Shown: positions 35,942-45,658 of the stretch, piece by piece
How positions within the stretch are numbered: position 1 is the first letter of the stretch
Layout of the letters: the number at the start of each line of letters is the position of its first letter
Source of the DNA: a virus
Virus record (IMG/VR): IMGVR_UViG_3300006750_000006
Span: 1 to 64,000 of that record
DNA length: 64,000 bases
Direction: 5' to 3' (one strand)
The notes under the pieces: model-generated
The model's database searches: none
The model's input: the letters and a program-made list of their open reading frames with translations, nothing else
What the model was told of the DNA's origin: nothing
Position numbers and translations under genes: made by a program

Positions 35942-36919
35942 GTGGAATTTTTTGATAAAAAACAAGATGTTATAGACTTACAAATGACTCAATTTGGTCG
36001 TTATCTTTTGTCACTTGGCAAGTTTAAGCCTGTTTTTTATTCTTTTCATGATGATAACATACTTTATAATGTAGAGAGCGCTGGTATCTCTGAATTACAA
36101 AGTGATTCGCAACCACGCATAAAAGAAACACCAACACTACAACCTCAGATTTCATTTTCTTCGCTAGACAAGCAGTTTGATGGTGCTTACAAAAAAATTC
36201 TTATGGGCAAAGAGAAGCCGGGATCACAGGCCCTGCAGCCAACCGCAATAAGAAATTATATGTTTTCTTCCCCGATAGGTACAAGTGATATAAATTCTGA
36301 TTATGCGCCGGCTTGGGGTTTGATGTTCCTCCAGGGCCAATTAAGTGGCTCAACGGGCTATACAGAACTAGTTGGGAAGTCGGGGGGCAAGAATACTTTA
36401 AAGATTTCTCAACTTGAAACCGAAGTGACCATTGAAACAACCGATATTGAAGAATTAACAGAAAATATAGAAGAGGAGTTTTTGTCAGATTTTGCTGTTC
36501 TAACTAGCGAAGAAGATATGACAATATTGTTGAAGGTCGCTGAAGAAAATGCACCGTTTCAAAAGAAAAATTTTGATATTGAAGTTTATGAAATTATCGA
36601 AGAAGTAGAAGATGGACTTGCCATAGAAACTTTAAGACCATTATACTTTTCCAAAAAGCAACAAGACCTCACAGAATTTGATTTTATTAATGAAACAATA
36701 CCTGATTTTGATGTGACACATGTACAACATTACTTTGACTTATTGACTGATGATGAGATTGATGATGAAATGTTGTGTAAGTACGACCCAGTTCAGGTGA
36801 AGATGGGTGTTTTTGCCGATAACAGAACAAAGCTTTGTCAAGACGTTCTTAATGAAGAAGGAAAGAAAGTATTTGATATTTATGAAGATGAATCAGATAA
36901 TCCAGGTGAGGTCTGTTAA
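35942..36919 (+). CDS. Virion protein with short shared N-terminal module
   Basis: A 325-residue acidic protein starting at GTG, with AAGG about ten bases upstream and only two bases after the previous stop. Its N-terminus (MEFFDKKQDVIDLQMTQFGR) resembles that of the gene at 43550: a D.I.D..LT..GR..L pattern followed by a short FK segment and acidic DD..Y. The middle and C-terminal parts are acidic and mixed, ending DIYEDESDNPGEVC. It is probably structural by location between large virion genes; function unknown. Confidence 0.65.
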   Translation: MEFFDKKQDVIDLQMTQFGRYLLSLGKFKPVFYSFHDDNILYNVESAGISELQSDSQPRIKETPTLQPQISFSSLDKQFDGAYKKILMGKEKPGSQALQPTAIRNYMFSSPIGTSDINSDYAPAWGLMFLQGQLSGSTGYTELVGKSGGKNTLKISQLETEVTIETTDIEELTENIEEEFLSDFAVLTSEEDMTILLKVAEENAPFQKKNFDIEVYEIIEEVEDGLAIETLRPLYFSKKQQDLTEFDFINETIPDFDVTHVQHYFDLLTDDEIDDEMLCKYDPVQVKMGVFADNRTKLCQDVLNEEGKKVFDIYEDESDNPGEVC

Positions 36920-36921
36920 CT

Positions 36922-39900
36922 ATGGCAAATGAATGCAATATCATGGATATGTTTGTTGGTGATTTATTGCCTCAAATCTATTGTAAGAAAGTAACATTAG
37001 AAAACCATCCAGACGACCCAGAAAAGAAATCTAAAGTAACTCTTTTACTAGAAATGTATGAAGAAAGAGATAAGTTAAATAATGCTGGTTGGTTGACTAA
37101 TATAAATATTCCTGGTGGTACTAATATTTTAGATTCGCTTTATATTAATTATCACATGATTACCGACAGCACTAATCTTGAAAAATTAAAACCCAACACA
37201 GATCCAGAATTTAATAGTACGGGCAATCTTTATGTCTTAAAACAAAACAAACCTGATTGGAAATATATTCAAGGTTTACACTCGAAGCTGTGTAAGTTTT
37301 GTACTGCGAAAATTCAAGTCGCAGCTTCTTCTTTATTAGGTGATTTCAAAAAAGGCGATGTTCTGAGTGGCCTTGGTGGAAAAATGAGAGAAGAGTATAA
37401 AAACGGAAAATGGTATTATATTATTCCGTTCAAGCTTCTCCTCCCGTGGGAATTTGACTTCACCCCTCAAAATATGGGAATTATACTTTACAGCTACTTG
37501 GATATGGCGACTTTATTTCCAGAAAAAGTTAATGATCCCTATGTACAGAGTTTGAGCCTCGAAGGCCCAGTTAACACAGAGATTATATTTGATGGCGGCA
37601 ACCTAGCAACGACAAGACAAGCTTTTATAGCACCCGGAGGCCTTCTTTGGGAAGGCGCGGTTCACTATCACGGAGACAGCAACCCGGCCCCTGATGGATA
37701 TAAAGGCTGGATGGCTGGCGATCGCCACAGGGGAGGCACGGATCAACTTAAATTACAGCTTCTAGAAGTTCCAAATACCAAGATAACAGACTTCAGAGAT
37801 TCTTCTATAATTATGCCGAATAGCCAGGAAGATAATGTTCTTGGAATGGGTAAAGACTCCATAATAGGAGTTGGGCCAAATTATGAAAAAGCAGAAGCAA
37901 TCATTGGCGGTATTTTAAGTCCCTTCCAGAAAGAAAAGAAGAAGGATTTTATTATTGATAACGATGATGAATATTCTAAATTATATCTCTCAAGAGACAG
38001 AAAAAATAATGCTCATGGCATGTTTTTTATTAATTTTAAAAATTTATTACAGAACAACTCTTCCCTTTATCCTATTTTGGGCAAGAAATATCAACAATAT
38101 GGTGTCTCGACTGAAGCCGAGACATTACAAGAAATTTTACAAGAATCTAAAATACTTGAGTTAAGAGTATATCGTGATAGAGTTAGGCCTGTCAACTTGA
38201 GACAACCATATAAGAAGTTTTCAGATGGTGAAATGTTTGAGGAGCCATCTCGGTTGATTGGCACAATCTTTGATATAAATAATTACAAAACACCTAGAGA
38301 GAACTACGAAGCCGGGAAAACATATATTAAAGAAATCAGTTTGTCTTCTAAAGTTGAGTCTTACATGAACAGATATTTTGTTTTTTCTGATTACGAAGTT
38401 GGCTCTTACGATGCCGGCTTATATCAATACCGTGTTGAACTAGATTTTGTTGATGGAACAAAAGTTTTTATCAACAAACTTATGGATGAGTTAAGACAGA
38501 TTAAACTTGAGATGGAACAATATTATGAATTCGCGATATCAGGAAGAAAAACTAACCTAGATTTTTCGTATAAAATGAGTTATTCTTCTGAAAGCGGTAC
38601 AAAAGTACACTTCAAGCCTTATTACGATGATACTTATAAATCTTTTAATGATGAGTTTCTTGTCGATGCTACATATAATTTTGCTACAAAATTAAACATA
38701 GTACCCATATGGCAACGCGCCGCCGAATGGATAATAAAAACGTATTTATACTTTATAGAGCAAGAAGCCCACGGCCTATCTATATTATCTTGGGGACTTA
38801 ATTTAGCTAATATGATAAGTCCGACAAGCGGCACACCAGAGGGAATTAATTTTTGTATAAGGTTAATAGATTCGATAGTCACAAAAATTGATAGTATAAT
38901 TGGTTCAACAAAAACGAGCAGTAACAATAATTTAAATGATAAAAGTTCTGTTGACGACCAATCATATTTACCCGTCCACGCTTATGAATCCAAAGTCAAC
39001 ACGAATAACAGTGTGATATACGAAAAACATTCTTTTGATAATGCTGGGGAAGTATTCGACGCAACAATACATGAGGGTATATACGCAGATTTTCTTTCGG
39101 TTGGCACAGAAATTCCACTAGTTTTTAAAGGCTTAAGAGGCGTAACTCCGGAGTATTATAAGAATAGGGTGCTTCTCGAATCGGCTAAATTCTTCTCTAC
39201 TGGTAAATCAATGGAGAGCCTTTACGAAACTTATACTCCGCCTTTCGCCACAAACACCCAAGATAGTATAATAAAAAATGCATTTGGGTACCTAACTCCT
39301 TCGGAGGTTAAAATATCTGATTCGGCTAAAATAAATAAAACATTTAATTTTGTACAGAAATCTTTTAGCAACGCTGCTTATACTGCTTTGGAGCCCGGCA
39401 ACTTAACAAAATTTTCTTTGCTTTCGAAAACTTTTTTAAATCACAATAATTATAATAGCTTGATGGTCAGTTTAATAAACTATGGCTTAGACAAAGAAAG
39501 CGATAGAAATGTTGATGTAGTGGCCCCGCCATTTGCTTTATCTGGTGACGCATCAGATTCGGAAAAAACCTACTTTCAACTGGATAGTGCCTATAGAAAG
39601 CTCTTTGAGGAATTAAATGTAACGTTACATGATGTTAATAAACATGATAGTTTTTTTAATCCTCGCCGTCCAAAATCAGAAGATCCTAAAATTCCAGTGC
39701 ACCCTCTAAAGAGGGAATTCTTCTCGGAAGCACTCGGCTTATCTACTTTTTATTTTAGAGACTGTCTTTCAAACGAAAATCAAAAAATTATAAGTTTCCC
39801 GCCGGGAACTACACAGCCATATCCTTATAGTGAGAAATTACCAAATAGTTTTAAATCTCGGCAGATGTTTAATATTGGCTTGACCGATAGAATTTCTTCT

Positions 39901-40437
39901 GAAATGAAGGAAATATTTAATAAACCAGAAGAAGATCATTATGACGCTTTTAGATTTTTTAATTTTAATATGACAGCTATTGTTGAAGTGTTTTCTGGCA
40001 CGGCCTCTCATCCATCGGATGATTTATGGGAAACTTTAAATGCCGATCATGTGTTATCTTTGGGCGATTTTGATGTATTGTTTTGCAGGCTAAAATATTA
40101 TGATATTAAACTGCTTGGCAAGCTAGACATGCCAATAATAGATGAATATTTTCTGATATTCAAGGGAGCTGTTTCCATTCCCCAGCCATCGTTACCAGTG
40201 CAGATGATTTCGATAAAAGATGTTGTAGAAAAAAGTAATAAAGTTGGTACTTCGTTCATGAATCAACAGGCTAATGCAAAATTAAATGAGGTAGCAGCAA
40301 CTTTGGCGAAGGGGGTTCTCCCCACTTCAAATTTGTCAGTTACTCCCACTTCCACAGCAGCGCAAAATACTTCTGGCGATATTAATAAAGCCCCCGCAAA
40401 AACAGGCCAAGCCGGCCCACAAAATATTGATTATTGA
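36922..40437 (+). CDS. 1171-residue virion protein, unknown
   Basis: Follows the previous gene by two bases and lies in the large virion block. I recognise no family. The N-terminus includes IMDMFVGDLLPQIYCKKVTL and a cysteine pair (SKLCKFC, about residues 120-126). The middle is mixed alpha/beta with a helical stretch near 600-650, and the C-terminal 60 residues are Ala/Thr/Ser/Pro-rich low complexity (TLAKGVLPTSNLSVTPTST), probably flexible. The next gene is 31 bases downstream with a CTATTTAT motif between. A baseplate or tail-associated role is inferred only from context. Confidence 0.6.
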   Translation: MANECNIMDMFVGDLLPQIYCKKVTLENHPDDPEKKSKVTLLLEMYEERDKLNNAGWLTNINIPGGTNILDSLYINYHMITDSTNLEKLKPNTDPEFNSTGNLYVLKQNKPDWKYIQGLHSKLCKFCTAKIQVAASSLLGDFKKGDVLSGLGGKMREEYKNGKWYYIIPFKLLLPWEFDFTPQNMGIILYSYLDMATLFPEKVNDPYVQSLSLEGPVNTEIIFDGGNLATTRQAFIAPGGLLWEGAVHYHGDSNPAPDGYKGWMAGDRHRGGTDQLKLQLLEVPNTKITDFRDSSIIMPNSQEDNVLGMGKDSIIGVGPNYEKAEAIIGGILSPFQKEKKKDFIIDNDDEYSKLYLSRDRKNNAHGMFFINFKNLLQNNSSLYPILGKKYQQYGVSTEAETLQEILQESKILELRVYRDRVRPVNLRQPYKKFSDGEMFEEPSRLIGTIFDINNYKTPRENYEAGKTYIKEISLSSKVESYMNRYFVFSDYEVGSYDAGLYQYRVELDFVDGTKVFINKLMDELRQIKLEMEQYYEFAISGRKTNLDFSYKMSYSSESGTKVHFKPYYDDTYKSFNDEFLVDATYNFATKLNIVPIWQRAAEWIIKTYLYFIEQEAHGLSILSWGLNLANMISPTSGTPEGINFCIRLIDSIVTKIDSIIGSTKTSSNNNLNDKSSVDDQSYLPVHAYESKVNTNNSVIYEKHSFDNAGEVFDATIHEGIYADFLSVGTEIPLVFKGLRGVTPEYYKNRVLLESAKFFSTGKSMESLYETYTPPFATNTQDSIIKNAFGYLTPSEVKISDSAKINKTFNFVQKSFSNAAYTALEPGNLTKFSLLSKTFLNHNNYNSLMVSLINYGLDKESDRNVDVVAPPFALSGDASDSEKTYFQLDSAYRKLFEELNVTLHDVNKHDSFFNPRRPKSEDPKIPVHPLKREFFSEALGLSTFYFRDCLSNENQKIISFPPGTTQPYPYSEKLPNSFKSRQMFNIGLTDRISSEMKEIFNKPEEDHYDAFRFFNFNMTAIVEVFSGTASHPSDDLWETLNADHVLSLGDFDVLFCRLKYYDIKLLGKLDMPIIDEYFLIFKGAVSIPQPSLPVQMISIKDVVEKSNKVGTSFMNQQANAKLNEVAATLAKGVLPTSNLSVTPTSTAAQNTSGDINKAPAKTGQAGPQNIDY

Positions 40438-40445
40438 TGACGCAT

Positions 40446-40453
40446 CTATTTAT
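40446..40453 (+). promoter_or_regulatory. CTANTTAT motif (candidate late promoter)
   Basis: CTATTTAT lies 14 bases before the ATG at 40468, in a 30-base gap. On the opposite strand the site reads TATAAATA (40445-40452 region), the T4 late octamer, but no minus-strand gene starts nearby. It is one of six such sites in the window. Confidence 0.3.
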
Positions 40454-40467
40454 AGAGAGTACATATT

Positions 40468-43400
40468 ATGGCTGATTTCGAGCTAGTAGGAAAAAAGAAA
40501 AAAATAATAGATGCCACTTCTTGGGGCTCACCACCGCGTTTATCTAATCACGGAGGCCCACAAGGAGGCACAGGTGCCTCCCCTATAGGTATGTCTTCAG
40601 ACTTTGTGGAGATGTTTCAACACGGTCTTCGGAGACATCCTTTCCATGAGATTATAGACGGTAGGATGGTTTTTCTGGAAAAAGGAGGAGAACCGCTCCG
40701 CGATACTCTAAGAATATGTTTGGGCAAAAATTGGGATTTTATAAAAAAAGATGCATCTTCTGATAAAAAAGAGCTAGGAAATAATTGGGCGCCCCTTGCT
40801 GTTTGGTACAACAATGGTTTAGAGCTAGAATATTGTGACCCCAACCCCACAGAACTTTATATAGATCCTGCTGCTTTTACTCTTCATGGCGCCGACGTCG
40901 ATGCGTGGATAGCTGAAAACCCACATTTGATTGATGAAAGTGGCAAACTTACTGTGGAAGGAAAAAAGCCGGCATTTTCCCTTACAAGCGAACACCAGGC
41001 AGTACCACCACTAGCCTATACTAATGGAATGGTGACAGAACAGAAAATTGTTATAAAATGTGATTTATCTAATGAAGTTATAGATGAATTTGAAAATAAT
41101 CCAGATTTTGCCCCAACCCAAGAAAAATGGATGTTCTTGATGAAGGCCGGCCTAAAGGGCGTAGACGGAGAAAAATTGCATCCTATCGTGACCAGCCCTC
41201 GTAAAGTGTTTTCTGATTTATATCATGAGACTAGTTTACCTTTTACTAAAAAAGAACTGGCCTCAAAACAACCTGCTGGCAAGGCTTTTTTTGCAGATGT
41301 AAGAACATACTATAATGAGAGGGTTGGTTCAAGCTCTAGATCCGGTGGCAGGAATATGAGTTTTGAAAATAGAATAAAAGCTCCCAGTATGCACAATTCG
41401 ATTCCTACTATATATGGCTTTTTAGATATATTATATAATGAACTTGATGTTGGGGAGTTGTATCAAAAATTTGCTGACTATGGAAGCAACCTTACACCGG
41501 CATTGGTTGACCAGCCTTTTGGTATGCTCACTACTTTTTGGGGAAAGATAAGTAAAGAAACGATAAAAAAATTCACAAATATAAATTATGACAGAGACGA
41601 TGTCACTGCGTTTTATGAAGATTACTTTGATGAGTGGGCAGAAACTTCTTCAAACCCATCCCTTTTAGGTGCTTTCTTCGAAGCTCTTGCTTTAAATATT
41701 CTAGAAAGGGCCTTCACAAATATTGCTTTTAGCCCAAATGTAGCTAGCTTCGTTAACAAAATTGAGAAATACAAGAATTATTTCCCCTTTTATAGCGAAA
41801 TTGAATTTTCAGCGAAAATATTAACTGAGATAGGTGATTTAATAAAAAAGACTTATATGACAAAATATCTCTCAACCGTAATAGCTGAAAATTCTACTTA
41901 TAAATCTGATGCGTGGACTCTAGAGAGAGGCGATTTATTTCCAGAATCAGCAGCAAACGGTTGGATGCGCAATCGGCCTTTTATACAATATTACGAGGAA
42001 AAAGTTTATGAGGACACCAATGCAGACTCCCAGCTATCTGTAGAAGAAATGGCTTCACCAATTGCCGGCAAGGGCTTCGCTTACCCCATCGCCACGAATC
42101 AGACGGATGTTTTGAGGATTTTTAGAGTTTTAAAAGAATTTGTCGATGACAATCCAGATTATATATATCCAGAAGAAGATGGTTTAGATGTTGACGATAT
42201 ACAAAATTATGTATCTTATCTTCACAACGAGTTGTCTACTGCGCAGGGTGATATAAGCACATGCAACGCTTTTTTCAAAACTATATTTGGCAATGTTTTA
42301 TTAAATAAAATAATTGAAACTTATAAAACACACAGAAGAAATTATAGCGAGATTTTGCAGGGCGTTCCAGCGTATACAGAGGACATTTTTTATAGAATAG
42401 AAAAATTGGTGAAAAAGAAAGGAGAAACATCTTTTCAACATTTACAGAATATTATTATTCCTAATACTTCTGACTTAGATATTGTTAAATATGTCGACAC
42501 ACAGGTAAAATATGCCGACGAAGCTGTTTATAAATATAGGGTTTATGCGGAGAGAATAATATTTGGTAGTTTATATAATTATTTGTGGATTGATCCGGAA
42601 ACAAATGAAGTACAGACGCCTGATTGGAATTATTTCCCTGGCGACGAGGAGAACTTAGATGTTATTCCAACGCCGACTGATGGTTCAAATTTAACAGGAA
42701 CTAGCGTCTCTGGGGCCTCTCCAAAAGATAAAAAAGCAGGCATATTTACGGCTACTTTGAAAGTTCGTGTCATGCCAAATATCGCTATGATGGAAGATTT
42801 AATTTTTTCGACACCAGAAGTGAGGATCTTAGACAGACCTCCAATCGCACCGGATGTTAACATACTTCCCTATAGGGCGGTCAATAATAAAATTAAAATT
42901 TTGTTCAATGGGATGGTTGATCGATATCGTGATTTTCCAATTTATATTAATAAAGAAGTAGATGAAGCGAGATTTAATTTTATTAAAGAAGCACAGTTTT
43001 CATCAGATGGTAAAGTAGAATTTGGTTCTGATGATCCAATCAAAAAATTTGAAATATTTAGAACAAAAGTTAAACCAAAAAAATATACTGATTTTGAATT
43101 TTATAAAACAGTTAATAGTAAATTCTATGAAGAGAAGATTTTACCCAATACAAAATATTATTATACATTTAGATCTGTTGACAATCACGATCATATATCA
43201 AACCCATCAGCAATTTTTGAGGTTGAGTTGGTCGATGAGCATGGTGCGGTAAGGCCTATGATAAGGGTGATTGAACTTGATAAACCGGCAATAAAAGAAC
43301 ATGTAAAAGAATGCCAAAAATATATTTATATTAAACCTACGCCGCAACAAGTGTATACTTCTGGTAAGCAAGGCGTAGATTATATGTTTACAAATAATCA

Positions 43401-43491
43401 AGGAAACGCCAAAAGAAGATTTAAAGTTAGGTTAACGTCGAAAAGTACAGGTAAGAAGCTTGATGTAAATGTGGCTTTTAAAAAGAAATAA
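40468..43491 (+). CDS. 1007-residue virion protein with EF-hand loop and FN3-like C-terminus
   Basis: A large structural protein. Residues 516-527 (DTNADSQLSVEE) give a near-ideal EF-hand calcium loop (D1, N3, D5, S9, E12). About residues 790-920 look fibronectin-type-III-like, starting DRPPIAPDVNILPY and including KKFEIFRTKVKPKKYTDF and PNTKYYYTFRSVDNHDHI with SNPSAIFEVELVD. The N-terminus is Gly/Pro-rich and the C-terminus basic (STGKKLDVNVAFKKK). Placement suggests a tail or baseplate surface protein. Calcium binding and FN3 assignment are from sequence pattern only. Confidence 0.68.
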   Translation: MADFELVGKKKKIIDATSWGSPPRLSNHGGPQGGTGASPIGMSSDFVEMFQHGLRRHPFHEIIDGRMVFLEKGGEPLRDTLRICLGKNWDFIKKDASSDKKELGNNWAPLAVWYNNGLELEYCDPNPTELYIDPAAFTLHGADVDAWIAENPHLIDESGKLTVEGKKPAFSLTSEHQAVPPLAYTNGMVTEQKIVIKCDLSNEVIDEFENNPDFAPTQEKWMFLMKAGLKGVDGEKLHPIVTSPRKVFSDLYHETSLPFTKKELASKQPAGKAFFADVRTYYNERVGSSSRSGGRNMSFENRIKAPSMHNSIPTIYGFLDILYNELDVGELYQKFADYGSNLTPALVDQPFGMLTTFWGKISKETIKKFTNINYDRDDVTAFYEDYFDEWAETSSNPSLLGAFFEALALNILERAFTNIAFSPNVASFVNKIEKYKNYFPFYSEIEFSAKILTEIGDLIKKTYMTKYLSTVIAENSTYKSDAWTLERGDLFPESAANGWMRNRPFIQYYEEKVYEDTNADSQLSVEEMASPIAGKGFAYPIATNQTDVLRIFRVLKEFVDDNPDYIYPEEDGLDVDDIQNYVSYLHNELSTAQGDISTCNAFFKTIFGNVLLNKIIETYKTHRRNYSEILQGVPAYTEDIFYRIEKLVKKKGETSFQHLQNIIIPNTSDLDIVKYVDTQVKYADEAVYKYRVYAERIIFGSLYNYLWIDPETNEVQTPDWNYFPGDEENLDVIPTPTDGSNLTGTSVSGASPKDKKAGIFTATLKVRVMPNIAMMEDLIFSTPEVRILDRPPIAPDVNILPYRAVNNKIKILFNGMVDRYRDFPIYINKEVDEARFNFIKEAQFSSDGKVEFGSDDPIKKFEIFRTKVKPKKYTDFEFYKTVNSKFYEEKILPNTKYYYTFRSVDNHDHISNPSAIFEVELVDEHGAVRPMIRVIELDKPAIKEHVKECQKYIYIKPTPQQVYTSGKQGVDYMFTNNQGNAKRRFKVRLTSKSTGKKLDVNVAFKKK

Positions 43492-43522
43492 AATACGGTT
43501 AAAACATAATTGAAATTATTAA

Positions 43523-43530
43523 CTACTTAT
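43523..43530 (+). promoter_or_regulatory. CTANTTAT motif (candidate late promoter)
   Basis: CTACTTAT lies 19 bases before the ATG at 43550, in a 58-base AT-rich gap, and is followed by an ACGAGGAG ribosome-binding site. It is one of six CTANTTAT sites in late-gene gaps. Confidence 0.38.
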
Positions 43531-43549
43531 TATAACGAGGAGCAAAAAT

Positions 43550-44617
43550 ATGGCCTTTTTGGATAATTCTGGAGATATCATCTTAGACGCAGTGTTAACT
43601 GATACTGGAAGATTGAGACTAGCACAAGGTGACGGAAGTTTTAAAATTAGTAAATTCGCATTGGGCGATGATGAAATAAACTATGGTTTATATAATAAGA
43701 CGCATGCTAGTGGGAGCGCTTATTATGATTTAGAAATTTTGCAAACACCAGTTTTAGAAGCATTTACGAATAATACTTCTAATTTGAATACAAAATTAAT
43801 GTCAATGTCAAGAACAAATATCTTGTATATGCCGACATTGAAACTTAATAAAATCTCTTCTACCCTAACGGATGATAATTTGCAAGTACGCGCCTCCTCC
43901 ATGTTCCAGGGCGCGGCTGGCCAAGTTGCCACATGGGCAGATACCAAGTTTGTTGTCGCAGTCGACCAGGATACATGGAGTGCGCTTGTGAAAAATGAAG
44001 AGGGGATCACAGCATCCACCAACAAACCCAACGGCGCGGATGTAATCCAGGGCTTTGGCGGCGCAACCACGTCTCCCACTGGCGCAGAAATTCGAATTGA
44101 TCAAGGCATGGATACAGAGGCTATTAGTCCGACAGTAGGCATGGATACTGATTTAGTTGAGACTGCTTATATTGTTGAAATGGATTATCGTTTGGGCAGG
44201 ATAAAACCGCCGAGATCACAGTCACCGGCCCCTGTTAACTTTATAGACGATGATAATGTTGCTTCTTATTATATAACTGATACTGCTTATGTAATAAATA
44301 ATCCTAGTGTTGATATAAAAGGTGTTGATGACGAACACCCCAGGGGCCCTCAAGTCTTCGCTGGCCCCCGGGGCACTATTTTTCAATTTAGAATACACGC
44401 CTCGGCCGAGCTGCAAAATTCCACATATTTGTTCACGCAACTGGGCTCTTCTGAAGATACAGATGGCGCCGGAAACATATTTGGCTTTCTTGTTGCCGAC
44501 GATCGCGACGTAGTTGAGGGCAAAACAACTTATTACCTCGACACTACCGTTAGGGTTATTGGGGCGAATACTGGAATCAGAATGGACATTCCAGTAAGAT
44601 ATGTTAAAATAGCATAG
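43550..44617 (+). CDS. Virion structural protein with LGDDEI-type N-terminus
   Basis: A 355-residue protein with a strong GAGGAG ribosome-binding site. The N-terminus, LDNSGDIILDAVLTDTGRLR followed by FKISKFALGDDEINYGLYN, is of a type I associate with structural proteins of marine T4-like phages. The rest is beta-rich, with repeated Gly/Thr turns, ending in VRVIGANTGIRMDIPVRYVK. The same N-terminal pattern, shorter, occurs in the gene at 35942. Two paralogous structural genes follow. The exact position in the particle is unknown. Confidence 0.7.
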   Translation: MAFLDNSGDIILDAVLTDTGRLRLAQGDGSFKISKFALGDDEINYGLYNKTHASGSAYYDLEILQTPVLEAFTNNTSNLNTKLMSMSRTNILYMPTLKLNKISSTLTDDNLQVRASSMFQGAAGQVATWADTKFVVAVDQDTWSALVKNEEGITASTNKPNGADVIQGFGGATTSPTGAEIRIDQGMDTEAISPTVGMDTDLVETAYIVEMDYRLGRIKPPRSQSPAPVNFIDDDNVASYYITDTAYVINNPSVDIKGVDDEHPRGPQVFAGPRGTIFQFRIHASAELQNSTYLFTQLGSSEDTDGAGNIFGFLVADDRDVVEGKTTYYLDTTVRVIGANTGIRMDIPVRYVKIA

Positions 44618-44631
44618 ATAGGATATAAATT

Positions 44632-45648
44632 ATGGCAAGCACATTTAAAACATTATTAAACGATGATGTAGTAAACACAAGAACTCTTTTACACGAAGCA
44701 ATTCCAATTACGGGAGCAATTGCCTCTGGCACATATGCAGACAACAATATTAAGACATTTTCTCATGGCATGTTTGAGTCTGTTTATGATTATCCTTATT
44801 TGAGTTCTTCTGCAAATCATATTTTTGATTTAACTTTTGGACATAGCTCAAATGCGGCATCATCCTCACATACACAGAATTCTAAAAAACTAAATATATA
44901 TAACCAGATGGCCCAAGTTTTAATGGGATATACCACAGATGGTCAAATTAGAAATTTTGATTCAGATGGGACTCTTGATGATCTTGCTGGTACAATGAAT
45001 CATTGTTTCTTTATGAACTTTTCTAGACTGCTTACGAAGGATGAAGTTAAGAAAAATTCTTTTAGACTGGGACTATATGTCGACAACCCACTCGCCGATC
45101 CACAAGATGGCACCTTATTAACTCTTGGAGATTTTGACGCAGCAGATGAATACAGAACCTCCCCATCCGGAGACTATGGATTAATATTTACTTCATCAGC
45201 TGATGTATCAGATAATACTAATAGCGTTGGTCTAATTTTCTATCAAGCTGGTGTCGTTGTGTTGACTTCTTCTGTTTTCTCAACAGCTGAGTTTGTTAGC
45301 GGCGATTTGCTTCCAGCCGCACAAACTGGCTCTACAATAGAACAAATGGCCGATGGTTTCAGACATCGCCTCTATGACATGGATTTTAATAATACTATTG
45401 AATTGAATTCAACAATTTATTTCTGCCGTATTAATCATAACGAATTTAATTATAGCGCCAACCCAACTTATGTTTCTAGTAGCAAATTAGTTGTTAAAAA
45501 CAATGTCAATGATTTGCCAGTATCTTATTTAACAACAGTTGGTTTGTACTCAGCAGACAATGAATTGCTAGCAGTTGCTAAATTATCTGAACCTATTAGA
45601 AAAGACCCAAATACGGAGCTTACTTTGAGAGTACGTTTAGATTACTAA
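44632..45648 (+). CDS. Virion structural protein, paralogue A
   Basis: A 338-residue protein preceded by a GGATATAAATT ribosome-binding region. Its C-terminal pattern, SYLTTVGLYSADNELLAVAK then LSEPIRKDPNTELTLRVRLD, is matched in order by the next gene, so the two are paralogues. SFRLGLY and an FTSS..D.....VG.IFY..GVVVLTSS stretch also have counterparts there. Such proteins appear in tail regions of marine T4-like phages. A tail-surface or fibre-connector role is inferred. Confidence 0.7.
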   Translation: MASTFKTLLNDDVVNTRTLLHEAIPITGAIASGTYADNNIKTFSHGMFESVYDYPYLSSSANHIFDLTFGHSSNAASSSHTQNSKKLNIYNQMAQVLMGYTTDGQIRNFDSDGTLDDLAGTMNHCFFMNFSRLLTKDEVKKNSFRLGLYVDNPLADPQDGTLLTLGDFDAADEYRTSPSGDYGLIFTSSADVSDNTNSVGLIFYQAGVVVLTSSVFSTAEFVSGDLLPAAQTGSTIEQMADGFRHRLYDMDFNNTIELNSTIYFCRINHNEFNYSANPTYVSSSKLVVKNNVNDLPVSYLTTVGLYSADNELLAVAKLSEPIRKDPNTELTLRVRLDY

Positions 45649-45658
45649 GGAGTAACCT

